From: Echinococcus granulosus
Lineage: Eukaryota > Platyhelminthes > Cestoda > Cyclophyllidea > Taeniidae
Direction: 5' to 3'
NCBI RefSeq assembly: GCF_000524195.1
Contig: NW_020170389.1
Span: 1,787,016-1,851,015 of the forward strand
Length of the DNA: 64,000 nt
Shown: positions 36,033 through 49,872 of the stretch, one piece after another
How positions within the stretch are numbered: the first letter of the stretch is position 1
How the letters are laid out: the number at the start of each line of letters is the position of its first letter
Program-made: the position numbers and the translations under genes
The notes under the pieces: model-generated
What the model was told of the DNA's origin: nothing
Databases searched by the model: none
Seen by the model: only the letters and a program-made list of their open reading frames with translations

Positions 36033-38620
36033 AACAGCTTTATCTGGTTCCATAAAAAGTAAAATGATATTGCTAACCGAAAGTAATGCTCTGTAAATGC
36101 AAAAAATAGCTTTTCGTCGTTTGTTACGTTAAAGCCTGGTGCTATCATTGAGTTTTTTCCGTGGATTACAAGACTTCTCTATAACTTTTTTGCCCACGAT
36201 TTGTGCATTTGAAACTAATTTGAATGTTGAGTAAAGAAAAATCCAGGTATTCATTTGTAGAGGTAGTTGCTCTTTAAGCTTGCAAACAGCAGTTTTTTCC
36301 TAAATCTGCAGCATAATAAGATAGAATGGACCATAAGCGGAACACAAATGAAGTGTGCAGCATAATGCAAATACGACTATTTTTTTCAGATCACAATCCA
36401 TTAAGAAATAGCAATATACTGTATCACCGTCTAGTCTAAGTAATACAATCACTAATTTATGTTAACGTTTCAAATTTAATACAAGTCATTACTTTCCTGT
36501 TTATTTACAAGTTAAAATTTTGAAGAACCTCATTATTTTGCGCGTCAAAGCTCAAAATGGGGTATTAATGGTGCGGACGATTTAAAAATGGAAAAATCCA
36601 TCAGGATTTGACATTTTAAGCAATTTTATTTGTATCATTGCGTGCCCTTACACTTTAATAAGAAACTTAAAAGACGATGATGTCGAGTGAAATGGCAATT
36701 TTCGTACCTGGTAATATGAGGCGGATTGTGTCCTGCTAGCCGATTGACTTCATTGATTGGGAGGACTGCAGAAGTTCATTTAAAGATTACACTGAGGACG
36801 AGTGTCAATCTGTCAAACGCTGTACACTATAGGCTGGAGATACTCTGGAAATGCTAAATGATTCACATATGAAAGTGAAATTCTCCCTCGTCTGGTTTTC
36901 TAAGGAGGATTAAAATGTTTAACTAGACTTAACAGTTACAACCACTTCTTCGAAAAATGGAAAGAGACTCTTGTGACTAGTTCATAAAGACACTAGTTAA
37001 TAGAGATAAGTGGAAAAAAACAAAATTAGACTACAATGCAAATTTGTTTTATCTCTTTTTTGGCATTATCTGTTGGTTTACTGGTTCTCAATGACTTAGA
37101 AACAAGTCTGTGCCAATTGCAAATATGTGTCATACCAAATACGTACATTGCAAATCAATTAATTTGATCTGAAAATTAGCAAAACAATCATAATCTTTCT
37201 CGTAAGAATATGGGGTTTTTGCACATAGTTATACACTTCTCTCTTATCTAGAGCAGAGTTGTATTATAAAAAATGAACTTGTGGTATGAAATGTTTCGTT
37301 GAGGTTTCAGTAAAGCGATGCTTCTTTGAAATAGGTGCGCAACTATACAGATCCCACAGCCCATGATGCATTCCAAGGAGTAAAAAGTGCTCTACTTTAT
37401 CAGTACTGCTCACAATAGTCAAGAAAATATAAGTGTGGTGCACTATTTTTTAGCCTTCACAATCAGAAAGTTAATGCAAATTGCAAATGCCGTTCTTTTT
37501 TATTACAAGCTGGTTGCTATGGCCACAAATCACTCTTCTCAACACATCTGAATAAAGATTGCTTAATTCTACTTTAAAAAATTTCGAAGAGGAAAGCTTT
37601 AAACAAAGATAAAACGCAACAACATCCCCTCATGAGCAAAAGCTGATTAAATATAGATAGAATAACTCACTTTCTCTCCATTTGTTCCTCATCATTAGCA
37701 TAAAAGTGAATAGACTATTCCTTGTACATTATTTGTTATCTCTGTCCGAAATAAAGTCAAATCGCCCTTTCGTTGTGCTTTGCATGGCAATTACAATGCT
37801 GACAAGACGAAACGAAAATGATGCAGATTGTCTCATTGTTTAAGACAAAGGAATAGTACAAAACATTGATAGCGTTCACAACGTCAGGACTTTTCTGTAG
37901 CTGTTTTAATTTTGAAATGAGAGCCAATTTCGGTGCATACTCTTTTAATTTGACCATTAGTGTTGTGGGTATAGTTCAAACTGAAACATTCTGAATTGGT
38001 GTGCGTAAGAGATTCTTCTAAAAATTTTGCGAGACTTACTAAAATAAATGAATTCTATGGTCAATAAGTACTACCAACGGTATGCGTTGAATTATTAGTT
38101 AAACTATACGATACCACCTGTAACAATACGATTAAAAGGGGAATATTTTTTTAATCTGGACCAAATTACTAAGACGTTTTGATTATTGGCATGTATTTAG
38201 TTTCGTGGATTTTGTCCAAATTCTTGACTCACCTATATGATTTCAAGAATTTTCACTATTGCTTGAGTTGATTTTAACTGCAGACCTCATAAAAAGGCAT
38301 AAAATCCCATTCAACTATAAACTTTATGATCAAAATTCGATACCTTTATGTGCTGGACCGTTTTGGTTTCGAATTAATAAAATCGTATTTCATCACAAAA
38401 CATGTAAATAAACTCCCTAATTCAAGGTAGATAGACTACCTCGGAATTGGTTGTGTTTACGAATGATTACCGTCTTCTCTAATAAAAAGTAGTAACGCAT
38501 AGCCCTCATTTGATCAGACAGTACGTCAGTAGGTAAAGAAATACGTCTTTTATGTTTGATTTGCATGCCATTCACCTATCTATGGTTTTGGAATATCTGT
38601 ATTACGAGTCATTGCTTCAG
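36033..38620. other. non-coding start of copy 2
   Basis: This matches 8065-10652. Here it follows directly on the AT-rich end of copy 1. Any syndecan exons lying 5' of 8065 are therefore absent in front of the second gene copy. Confidence 0.75.
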
Positions 38621-38926
38621 TCGGATGTGCCAAAGTGCGCCGTTTACTGGCTCTGAGGGTTCCCGTCTTCGATGGAAAAGAGGCGGTGATGGGACTTGAC
38701 TTTTCCGCGGGTTCCCTCATTTCACATTCACCACCGCTGCCGCCGCTGTCCAAATCACGAATCGCCTTCTCCGCAGAGAGCTTGCCAGCATGCCGTTCTG
38801 ACCGCCCTGATCTCTACATGGCGCGCCAGTGCAACGCCCTTGATTGCTTTTGCGTGAACGTCACCACCGGCGTCTTTCTGCCTGGCACGCGAGCCAGCAG
38901 TGAGGATCTTGTCGATTGCAGCACTG
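38621..38926 (+). CDS. syndecan exon A, thyroglobulin type-1 domain (copy 2)
   Basis: Identical to the exon at 10653-10958: same six cysteines, CFCV core, NVT sequon, long first loop, acceptor and donor. If the duplication is real, this exon lacks the upstream exons of the original gene. It could be expressed only from a new promoter or by read-through splicing from copy 1. Its intact frame means no decay since duplication. Confidence 0.85.
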
Positions 38927-41900
38927 GTAGGATGGATCCTTTCTTGTAAACTTACCACGTAATAGTGTTTGACCCCTACTGTTTAGGTGATTACAATGGG
39001 AAACTGTTTATCGGAAATCAAACTCATCTTGCCTTCCAGTTACTAGTATCTTTGCCTTATTGACCTGCTATGAATCCTGATTACAACACGATTTCAGCAC
39101 TTTTAGGTTTGTATAATGATGTACGGTGGTGTAAAATATTATTAGTTTTATTTTTCTTTGAAACGTGAGATGTTCATACAGGGATTAAATATCATATTCT
39201 CTATAATTTATAGTTTTTCATCACTTGTAGGCGCCCTTCCTGAGCTGTGGCTGAGTATAAATTTTTATGACTGGGGACGAATTCACTCAAGCGTTGAATA
39301 TTCTTACTGATATTTTACGTGTTTTGTGAATTAAGTCATTTTAACAAATATAATTTACTGTTGGCAGAAACGCTTAAATTAAAATTGAAGTTAATGCAAT
39401 GTTGGAGGCTTGTCTTCAGAATTAGTAACGAACCTTCTCTACCCATTCATGGCATCTTAAATTGGTAACAAAAGAATAAATCATAGCCGAAAGTAGAACA
39501 GTGATAAGCAGCATTATAAATTAGATGGCTGAATTCCGCGCAAGGGAAGACAGTAGTCAAAACTACCGTTGGTGATGAGCTGAAAAATGTGATTTAAATC
39601 CGTTAATTATACATTATGAATATCAAACTAGCATTCAACTGTGTCCTTTCTAAGATTAATCTGAAGAAGCATATTGCGAATATAAGTGGACTTTACTTGT
39701 ATATTGAATAGCTCTAATTTGTATTAATTCAGCTACATTTAGGATTAAGCTACGTTCAGCAGTGCGCAAGATCTATGCCGCGAGTGGTTCAAATTATGAA
39801 TTGAAATTCCTGGAGTCTCAAAGAGTAGAAATTTTTTCTTAAAAGAATATTTTTAAGCGCTGTGGCAACAGAATAATAGGGAGATTACATATGCTTACTT
39901 ACCAGAAATGGTGAATCCCATATAGAGATTGGCAAAATAAAAGGGCGTGTCAAAAATACAACGTATTTTAAAATCTTACAATACTACACCCCAAGGATGT
40001 TTATTATAGAATGGTTTATAACTGGTAGTACCGGGAAAGTAGCATACTTCAGCTGATGTTTATTTAAAGAGCTGGAGCCCTCTGTAGTAGTAGATCGGTC
40101 AAATTGTTGCTGGACGATTCCCAGTTTATTCACTACGCCTCAACTTTGGGTTGAGCTTTATTTTGCGACATTGCATTTCCGGAACCTTCAGCCATGAACT
40201 GGAGATTGTAGGCTGGATGGCGAAGACTGTTATATGGTAATATAGCAATCAAAGCCTAAAAGCTTGAAGAATCCAAATCCAAAAAACCTTTACAATAGGA
40301 CCTAGTTGAAAGATCAACAAGTAAATATGCCAGTTTTGCTATGTACAAACTGAATTCTTAAAGTATTTTGGTTTTGCTCATATTTCCACGATGGCCGGAG
40401 ACCAGTTATCTTTTTGAATAACAGTTTCAGCAGCTGTGATGTTTACTACCAGAATGGAAGGAAATATTCACAGCATGCTTAGTTGACTTCACAATTTATT
40501 GTTAACTCTCTTCTACTACGTCTTGTTTTCGTAACATTCTTTTTCACAAGAATTTTAGCCAAATTTAGTAAAATATTTAAAGTTGTCCATGCCTGAGACA
40601 GGGGAAAATAACTTTAATTTGACTAAAATTTTGAATATTTTATCTCAAGTACATATTGCAATTGACAGTGCTTCAAGTGGCAGTTCTTAAAACTTAGGAA
40701 GCTACTCATTCGTGCAATTTAAAGACGCTTACGTCCCCTTAAAATGTATAAATTTGCCCTTATTGTGTTTTACCACGCAAAAATTGTTTCCGTATTTTTA
40801 TTATTATTATTTTTATTTTTCTGGCAAGTTTTAGTTAAATTTAAAGAACTGAGGTTTAGAACAGAGCGACAAATTTTAGGATGTTTGAGCTATTACTTAA
40901 TTTAATGCAGATAAGTGGAAATTCTGCCTTAAGGTGGAGCCCTTATCGGTGTCGCTGGGATGGCTTCAGAGAATATTTACTAGTCATTTTTGCGAACACT
41001 TACTTTATGTGTACATGGTGTACATAAAATAACAAGATACTTAAGCCTTAGGGTGCCATGCGATTCCTGTACTAGTCAACAACTTTGCTTTCATCGGCTG
41101 TCTCCTTCAGTATATTATCCATTGGATGAATGGTTTTTATCCTTGTCCCTTAACAGTTAATATCGCTGAGATTATTTAACGCGCTTTGACGCAAATCCCA
41201 TCAACTATGTACTTAGCATTAAAACTTAATTCGTAATTTATCCATCCCCATTGAGTCATAATCAAATTTGAGCATCTGTTTGCCAAACCATTTTAAAGTA
41301 CAAGCAACACTGCACTGAGAGGGGTAGAATCAGTTTTACTCACCGAACCTTGTTGATACTTCGGTCAAAAACATATACGAGGAAAACCCGAAGAAAAATT
41401 TTAGTAATGCATATGTTATCTCATGCAAATTTTATGCAGGTCAATCTATGCTTGTTGTTTGTTGTCATTACAGATAGCACGAACAAATAATCCTTTGCTA
41501 ATTTTTCTCCTTCCTTACTCGTTCCGGGATGTAACGCATTCTTTTGATTGTTAATCAAGCCACCACTGCGAATTTTCATTCTTTACTATGAATAAACTAT
41601 GTAACACTAAAAATATTGCCAAAAAGAGTATCCACGAATTATTTCCCAAACGGCAGTCTTGACATTTGGTAAAGGTGATGAATTTAATGGCGAAATACAG
41701 ATAATGACCTCTTCGCTCCCTCGTCAGTGACTTCGCTTTACTTTACTCCATCCAAAATCAAAGCAACTTTTTTTGCGCTCTCAACTGAGGTTTTTGATCT
41801 TTAGCTGGATTTTTTATTTTCAGAATTTAAAGAAAGTCTGCCTTTTAGTAACCTAAAAAGCGACTTAAATATTTTTAGGCCTTCTTAGTATCTGGGTGAG

Positions 41901-43544
41901 CTGCTGAAGGACTGTTTGAAATGTGACTATGCTATGTGTCAGGGGAACTCTCCAAATCAATGTATTAAGTTATGATATTTGAATTTCAAACATTTACCTA
42001 GGCTTTCTATAAAGGAATTGTTGACTTCTATTATTTGTTTGGTCGTTTTACTGTAATTTTTGTATTCGATGACCAACTTTTCCCATGGATTTCTACCTGT
42101 CTGAATACTTTTATCCCTTTAAGGCCACACAAGAAAATTTATAGTGATCACCATTTCCTCCAAATATTATCTACCTTTAGCTTCTTAGCTTGTAACTATA
42201 ATAAAAACAACCGTATTTACATCTATTGAGACTTTATTTGGAGATAAAGTTTAAACATATGTGCCTATTGCTCTTTCACCGAGGTTCTATGTAACAAATC
42301 GATAGTTGTTGTGATCGAGCTGTCTTCGAAAATACCTTCATTTCATTCACCTCTTGGTCAAACGCAAGTGTGTCAAAGGGATTTAGATTCTTTTCTGATG
42401 CCAGTTAAAGACATCAGGTTTTTTACTCCGAAAATGAACTACTTCGCGTTCTTTTTTGTCAAAAATCTACTTTTTAAACTGATCTTTTGGACCGAAAAGA
42501 GGTCTAAATCGACTGAGTAAACCACAATCACTTATGCATCTGTAGATAATTTAATGGAAGAAATTCTTTTTTTAATATCATTGGTTTGCTTCCATTAATG
42601 CGCAACGTTTCATCTTTTGCACTTCAAGGCAATGTTTATGGATTAATGATGAAGTAGAAAGCATGCTTATGGTTTAAGGGTATTTTTTTCTGCTATTATT
42701 TCTCCTTATGAAAGCTTTCTTCATCCGAGTGTGTTTTCACAAACTTTTTTCCATGATGAACAAAATGAGCTTTTTGAATGATAATATTAAAAACGCATCG
42801 TGACTATTTACATTTTGGCAAAATAAGTAATTGACAACCTCATAAACATTTCCAAATTAAGGTTATTCAACAATTTATGCTACAAAATAGTGATATCTTT
42901 ATCGAATGGTACCACGATGTTCTTTGAACTTTCTTTACATATGTTGGAATTAGCAGGTGTGAAGTAAAATTAATGGCGACAGTGTCGAAAAAAAGTGCGA
43001 TGCTATGGTATGAGCTTTTATTTCCATATGCCTTAATTACCGGAGATATTTTTTGCATAACTTTTAAATTTTCAAGTTAAAGTGTAGCTTGGTGGACGTA
43101 GTAATGTGATAGGTCAAATTCATGTCACTCCCATTTAAGGTATCTATAGATGATGAACGGGTTTCGTCCACTACGTCTGTCCTTTGGTTTTTTTAGGCGA
43201 CGACGCTGAAGGTCATTAAGGAGGCAAATTATAAAAAGACTGGTCTAATTGTAAATAAATTTATTATTGACAGTTTCTGTATTGACGAATTATTTTCTGG
43301 AGAAAATAACTACAAATGCTTTGCGGGATGTCTAGTGGTAAGTTAGAAATACGTTTCCTCGAAAATGCTATTATCTGTCCCAGTTTAGCAAAAGGTGGGT
43401 AAATTCACTGCTAAGTACTTCGCGTTAGCAAAAGGATATGTGACTAATCACGCACATATTTGAAAGTTTTACTTGCTTCTACGCTTTTAAGACATAGTTT
43501 CAAAGGTATTGTTGATATTAGTTGTATTGCTTTTATCTCTATAG
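38927..43544. other. intron 1 (copy 2)
   Basis: Same content as 10959-15576, with no supported gene. Confidence 0.75.
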
Positions 43545-43940
43545 CCATTTTGAAGATCCACCTCGTGGTACTCCAGAGTGTAATGACTCACTACTCTAGC
43601 CAATTCTACGAAGACACATCCTCACCTGCTTCCACTGCTGTCGTGAGCACTAGTTCCTATTGGAGAACACGTATCATTCGTGCACTGAAGGAGCTCTGCC
43701 ACGCATCTACGGGCTTCCAGCGCGTCGCCTCCATTCGACGTCTGTCCACTCTCGCAAGCTCCGGCTATAACGGACGTGCACTGACCTTCGAGGTGATACT
43801 CTACTCCACCGGCCACGGCAGGACTTTAGCCAGTCTGGAGGAGCTCATTAAGCATCGTCTTGATGAGGCTTATTTGCCAGGACTGGGATCGCTCGATCCT
43901 GAAGCCAGCTATGTTCAGCGCTTGGGGGAGAGTATGCCTG
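43545..43940 (+). CDS. syndecan exon B, SEA domain (copy 2)
   Basis: Identical to 15577-15972, with the same phase-1 boundaries and the same NGRAL in place of the usual SEA autocleavage G-S. Because the exon is symmetric, read-through splicing from copy 1 into copy 2 could in principle add a second SEA module without a frameshift. I see no evidence that this happens. Confidence 0.83.
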
Positions 43941-46798
43941 GTAGGTGGTCAGCTAGCTTAGATTCTTTTAGCAAATGTTGCTTCTTCTATTCTGCTAGTG
44001 AGCTAAGTACAATTTTAGTCATAGTTAGGAACTAGGAATGATTTGTTTAATGCTCTAAGGTCTCACAGTAGTAATGAATGATTTACCGGTTTTTCGATGC
44101 GTACATTTAAAATTTGAATTGTGCCATGAATTTGTGCATTAATGAAAATCAAAAATTGTATTTTATTTCTGCTTTATTAAAATTAATCCTGAATTATATA
44201 TTGATAATCTTGTGTGATGGAATGTCGTTATCGCAACTTCGGATATGTTTAGCTGCTTAAAAGTTGTGCTAAACGATTTCTTTTAAATTTCGACGGCTAT
44301 TACTTCTAATAAATATTCGTGAAGTATAGTGTCTGTGGTTTATTCAAGCATGAACTCAAATATGTCAACTGGCTAAAAAATAAGGCCGTGTACTTCTTAC
44401 TTTCTGATGTGTCAAAAAGTTGGAGCTTTAAGAAAATTCTAACTACTGCTTAATTATTCAACAGTTTAGGTCTAACGATTTTCGTAATTTTTATTATTTT
44501 GCTTTCTTTTTGTTGTCATCATTCGTCACTGATATTGTTATATGCCCTTATTCCGTAAAGTTTCTTCACAATTTTTTTGCATCATTGTAGTGCAACACGA
44601 ATTCACTCATGCAGATCTGTTTGTTTTCTACCTTTAGTAAGCATAAATTGGGTATTCCCATTTCTTTACAGTCCAAAATTTAGATTTTATTAATTGCTTC
44701 TGGTGATACCAGCGTTTTCTTTTTTAAAAGTATCGTGGACCCTACAAACGTAATTACGACTAAGGCAACAGTTGTAATTTCACAAAGTCATGACTCACTT
44801 CATTTCTGATTTTGAGGCATAAAGTTGGAAGTCTAAATGTCATACAGTGCGAGAACCAAACTCATTTTAAAAAGCAGTTAGATTTTGTGTCGGTTCACCT
44901 GATGACCGTTACAAATGCTCAATCTGTCCATAAACGAGAAAGAAACTGCTATTAAATAAGCTGACTTTCGGTATGATGACGAAATGTTTGTCCTATGCTT
45001 TTTGTCTAAGCAAAACATTTAATAAAACACAACGATAGAAAGGAATAAAAATTAGCTTTAGGGATTGCTTTTTTGCTAATCATCATCTATAACGAAAACA
45101 GTTATATTCCATGGCTGCTCTTTTTACCGAATACATAACTCATTCTAATGTTACTTTCCAGATCGCTCCTACCCTGTTACACAGTTCTGAAGTTACCACC
45201 ATTAAAACTATTTAGAGTTTTTGATATCTATTAGACTATTCTAAATTTTAAAAAAAATCCCAGGTGTCAAAATTAAGTCAACGAATCACTAATGTGCCAT
45301 TTCAATCGAAGCATGGCAGAAAATAAGCACGTACCCTGATGCCCGTATTTAAAACAGTGATCAGCTCGCAAACATTTAATGAAAAAATAAGGCACTGCTT
45401 TAACGCCTTTTTGTTTTTGCTCAGCCTTTGAAAGGATATTTGAAATATTTATGTACGCACATGACATTCTGGCTGTCGAAGATGAAAACGTTCCACGCAA
45501 AATAAGGGATTAATAAGTCGATTTCATTCAATTCTCTATATAATAATTTTGTAGTCTGGTCTAAAGAAAAATGTTGTTACAATAAAGTAATTGTTAGTTT
45601 TTTTCGGATATCTTAAAATTACTTAAAGGATTTCAATTTATGTCCACATTGAAGTGCAAAACCATTTTTTTCGTATAGTAGGAATGATAAAGCAGAGCGA
45701 TTATTATTTATTTAAAAATACAAAGCTTGTACGTGCTGTTTATCGCATAATACTTTATCTTTGGAAAACTTTGAACAACCATATAAAAGTGAATTCGGTT
45801 GTGCCCAATTTTTATGCATCGTGATACAGACATTTAACTACAAGTAATAGATCTCACTTACAAAAAAATTGCCTACGATTTTAGTCGACATTTTGTAGAT
45901 ACTATAATCTTGACAATGTTTGAAGTCTGATATTTGTTTTTTCACCTGAGAGAAAACAGCCTTGCCAGAAAGTAGAAAGCCAACTTATTTTAACTATGAG
46001 AAATTGGACATCATGCTGGTAATTAAACTAACAAAACAGTCTTTAGATGTAATTAGAAGGCAAGTTTTTAATCCTGAACAGGGATTGGATTAAGTGAATT
46101 AGCTGTTTGTAAGAGAAAACGCATGTAATAGTTCTAACCAATCCAACATATTTGTTAAATAGTTTTGATTCCCCTATAATAAAATAATTTATATATACTC
46201 CCATCTTGATGTATAGAAAAAAGGCAACTTTGGAGTTGCCTATAGATGAGGCTAAAATTTATTGATAGTGTTACTTGAGTAAACCCAAAATGTCCATTAA
46301 TTTTGGCAACAACTTTGACGCAGTTGTTTCACCGAAACACTGAGAAACCACCGATATTATTGCAAGTTTACATCATAATCCAAGCTTTTGTTTACTTACT
46401 CTTAAACTTTACTGTGTTGCAGGTAAGAACTTGGATTTTAAAATCTGTATTCTTACAGATTGTCCTCGGGATGCAAGTGTTCTGGCATAATTTGTGATTG
46501 TTTCATTTAATTTCCAAATTGTTTTGTGGTAATTTTAAGTACTTAAAGTTTAGTTATTTCCATCAAAATTTTAGATGATTATATTAAAACCAGTTTTTTT
46601 CGAATGCGGAGTACCTTGCCAGATCTGAGTCCCATTGAATTTGAATGAGTGTTTATTTGGACTATGAGTAAGAAACGAGTGGTTATCCTCCAGTCGACTT
46701 ATCCTAATTTTATTGGTTGATATGAAATTTTATTAAGCTAACTTTTATATATTAATGGTTAAATAAAAATTACCTTATGTCATTGAATTCTTTTTCAG
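43941..46798. other. intron 2 (copy 2)
   Basis: Same content as 15973-18830, including the 8-bp hairpin, here at 46222-46241. No supported gene. Confidence 0.75.
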
Positions 46799-46851
46799 AT
46801 CCCAAACCAGATTTCAGACAACATCCGGACGTCTACTCCAAGGAAAAGGAG
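46799..46851 (+). CDS. syndecan exon C, 53-nt linker (copy 2)
   Basis: Identical to 18831-18883 in sequence, splice sites and phase (enters 1, leaves 0). Encodes the charged linker after the SEA domain. Confidence 0.73.
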
Positions 46852-47029
46852 GTACATGTGGTACCTTCTACTCTAGAATAATAAAACAGCTATTCAAGTT
46901 CGTGTACTTACATCCCATCTGCCTACATTGGAGTTATGCATCCATTAGACCTATATTTTCAAAGTCAATATTCTTTTTTAATAAACCGAATCAAATCCTT
47001 TGAATTGATATGTTTTTATGTAATTTTAG

Positions 47030-47072
47030 ATCAAAGCGGACTACAAAAGTAATGAAGGTGTAGATCTGACAA
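47030..47072 (+). CDS. syndecan exon D, 43-nt linker (copy 2)
   Basis: Identical to 19062-19104 (enters phase 0, leaves phase 1). Encodes IKADYKSNEGVDLT. Confidence 0.7.
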
Positions 47073-47289
47073 GTATGTACCCCAATTCCTGTATTTTACA
47101 AAAACTTAGGTAAAATTAAATCATATAAGTAGCCACAACTTTGTCCTTTCTGTAATTAAGTTTAATTAAATCTTCCTCCATTTTAATTTGCTGTGTTAGA
47201 AAGTTACAGACAAACAAATAATTGTCGGGATGTGGATTTGATCATCTGACATGGTTAGAAGATAACATTGGGGTGTCTTTCGGATTTAG

Positions 47290-47433
47290 ACATGGGCAGA
47301 GATTCGCCGCAACAGGATTATCCTGGAAGCAGTCGTAGGTACCCCATTACGGTTCGGCAAACTGCTCATGAACTCGCAGTTCAAAATAGTTGGAGACATC
47401 GAGAAATTCTCAACCAGCCCGGTGTTATTGCCG
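47290..47433 (+). CDS. syndecan exon E, juxtamembrane (copy 2)
   Basis: Identical to 19322-19465. It is a symmetric 48-codon exon ending NQPGVIA and leading into the membrane span of the terminal exon. Confidence 0.68.
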
Positions 47434-48691
47434 GTAGGCCAAAGTTGAATGGGCTTTTTTAATAGGGAATTTTTGTTTGATATTTGAATAGATTCCTTAT
47501 TGCTTGAATAAAATAATATTTAAAAGTTTTGGAAATCAACAAAACACTGTTTAGTTTTAATTCACGAGGTTAATGCAATCACGATTTTAAATCAGTGTAA
47601 AAGCAGGAAAAATGGCTAATCTAACAAAGTAAGTTAAATGTGCACTTGCTAATGCGATTTTCAAAAAGAAACTAGAAATTAGAAACTGCGGCGATCGGTT
47701 GCCAGAGAAGCTTTTTAAGACGTAATTGATGTAAAATAAAGGCAAATAAACTTTCTTAGCTTTGTTTTATGTCATTGTACTAACAATGCTGCACTGTACA
47801 ATTTCTAAGATATAACCTTAATGGTTTTTCAAATTTGCACGAATGAGTCATTTTTTGTTCTTAGCTCTAGTTTTCATGACGATTTACTGTTATGTTCTTA
47901 ACAACTTGATGAAAAAGAGATGAACCTGGAGTTTTGTTGTTTCAATGTAATTCAAATGACAATTTTTCATATTTTTTAGAGTGTTACCCTATTGTAAATT
48001 GGTTAGAAATTAAAGTCTTAGCTTATAGGTCAAAATAATTGTGTTCACTTTAGCATTTATATTATGTGATATGGCTAAGAAGAAAAGTCGCCGTAGGAAT
48101 GGTTATTTAAAATATATGTTTTTGAGATGGTGAGAAGCAAACTTTGGTTATTCCAAGGAGATAAGTTTTTTTAATCCTCGTTTTATCTGCAAATTTAAAA
48201 GAATTATATGTAGATTGGTAATTTTCTTGAAAGCAGTTGTTTTTTACTAAAATTCAAATTTACTGGAGCGTGTTCAGCATTCATCATGAAAACCAATTTG
48301 ATAACCCCATTCATTAATAATATCCATGCATAGAACTGTAAAATCAAATGCGTTGTTTAAAGTGGACTAGTTCATCGTCAGAATAAATCAATTGCAAATA
48401 TATATTGAATTCTTTTAAAAGTACACCTTCATGAAGTTGCTTTGAAATAATAAACGCCGTTTTTACTTTTCTACTTTTTATTTCAGGTGACATAATTTTA
48501 TGCGCATATTAATCTCTATTTACTCAAAAAGCATTCTTTTGCCTGGTAGGAAGACTAAAAAATTCTTATTGTATGCAATTAAAGGCGTTCATAAGGAAAT
48601 CAGAGTACCATAAATTTATCTGATCATCACTGTTGCCCGTTGCTTTCGGGCAGCTTGTATTAGTTTACAATGTTACCAATTCACCCGTTAG
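47434..48691. other. intron 5 (copy 2)
   Basis: Same content as 19466-20723, with the GC hairpin at 48634-48652 before the terminal acceptor. Confidence 0.7.
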
Positions 48692-48864
48692 CCATCGTTG
48701 GAAGTACTATCGCTGGATTGTTGTTGCTGATTCTGCTCATCCTCTTCTGCATATACCGTCTGCGCAAGAAAGACGAGGGTTCGTACTCCCTTGAGGAGCC
48801 GCAGAAGGGTCCTGCCACCTCTGATGCTTATATGCGTGCTTCCAGTCGCGAATTCTACGCCTAG
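48692..48864 (+). CDS. SDC: syndecan exon F, membrane span and tail (copy 2)
   Basis: Identical to 20724-20896: membrane span, C1 block RLRKKDEGSYSL, variable region and EFYA end, with stop TAG at 48862-48864. Both copies keep an intact PDZ-binding end, so neither shows loss of function in this exon. Confidence 0.93.
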
Positions 48865-49872
48865 TTCTACCACCACTACTCGTTTCTCTCTTGTATATAG
48901 ACTTCTGTCCTTCCCTTTCATCATCAAATGCTTGTATTTTCTCTCTCTCTTCTTCCGCCACACCACTAACTATACTTTCTGCATGTGGCTTCTTCAAGTA
49001 GCAGCTTAGGTTTTAATTAATCTTGCACATTATTTTTATTCCCTTACTCTTTGTCTTGTAAAATTTGTTTATCCGGCTTTTGCTATCAATGTGTGCACCT
49101 GTGAGCGTGGGTGCGAATGTGTGATTGCCTTCAGCCCACGTGAATGCAAGTAATCGCATGAGATGGAATATAATCATTTGTAGATAAGTATTCCTATTCG
49201 ATAGGCGATGATATAAAGCGAGAAGTTTATGGGCTTTTGTGTATTTTTTGCATCTTTTTGATTTGCCGATGGATCCTTATAGTAACCGGATTAGTGTAAT
49301 AGTTTTGCATGAATGCCTAAAATGTATTCGATGGCTATTTCGCAGCATACAGCGCCACTTAGATCTCCAAGTTTTTACACATTGATGCAAAAAAGTGTTT
49401 TCAAAAAGGATTTGATTCGGTAACTTATTATCTTTGTAAAGTACATTTAAGGTATGCATTATTTAGAAGGCCTACTTAAGCGGTGCATACATAGAAATAT
49501 GATTGTAATAAGTTGATAGTGCTAGATTTCAATTTAGCTTTAAAGATCTTGATATAGGCGAGTGTAATTTTGTGCCTTTAAACGTAACATCTTCCACCTT
49601 GAATTTCACTTTTCCAGACATGTAGCAGTTCATAGTGAATTAGGTCAAATTAGAAACAACTCGGAATTGTGTAAGGTGTTGATCCTAAATTAAAATTGAA
49701 GGGCGGTGTCTGTGACGTGATGTGCTACTATTTTTTGGACAAGTTGAATTTGCAAACTTCCTTTAGGTAAATTTCGTCAATTAATCAAAAAGGTCTTTCT
49801 ACTAAACAAATTGTTTTCTAGTATGTCAGACGTTATTTTTATATTTTCATGAACGCATAAAAGCCCAATAAA
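48865..49872 (+). other. probable syndecan 3' UTR (copy 2)
   Basis: Same as 20897-21904, with the candidate AATAAA at 49867-49872. Confidence 0.42.
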
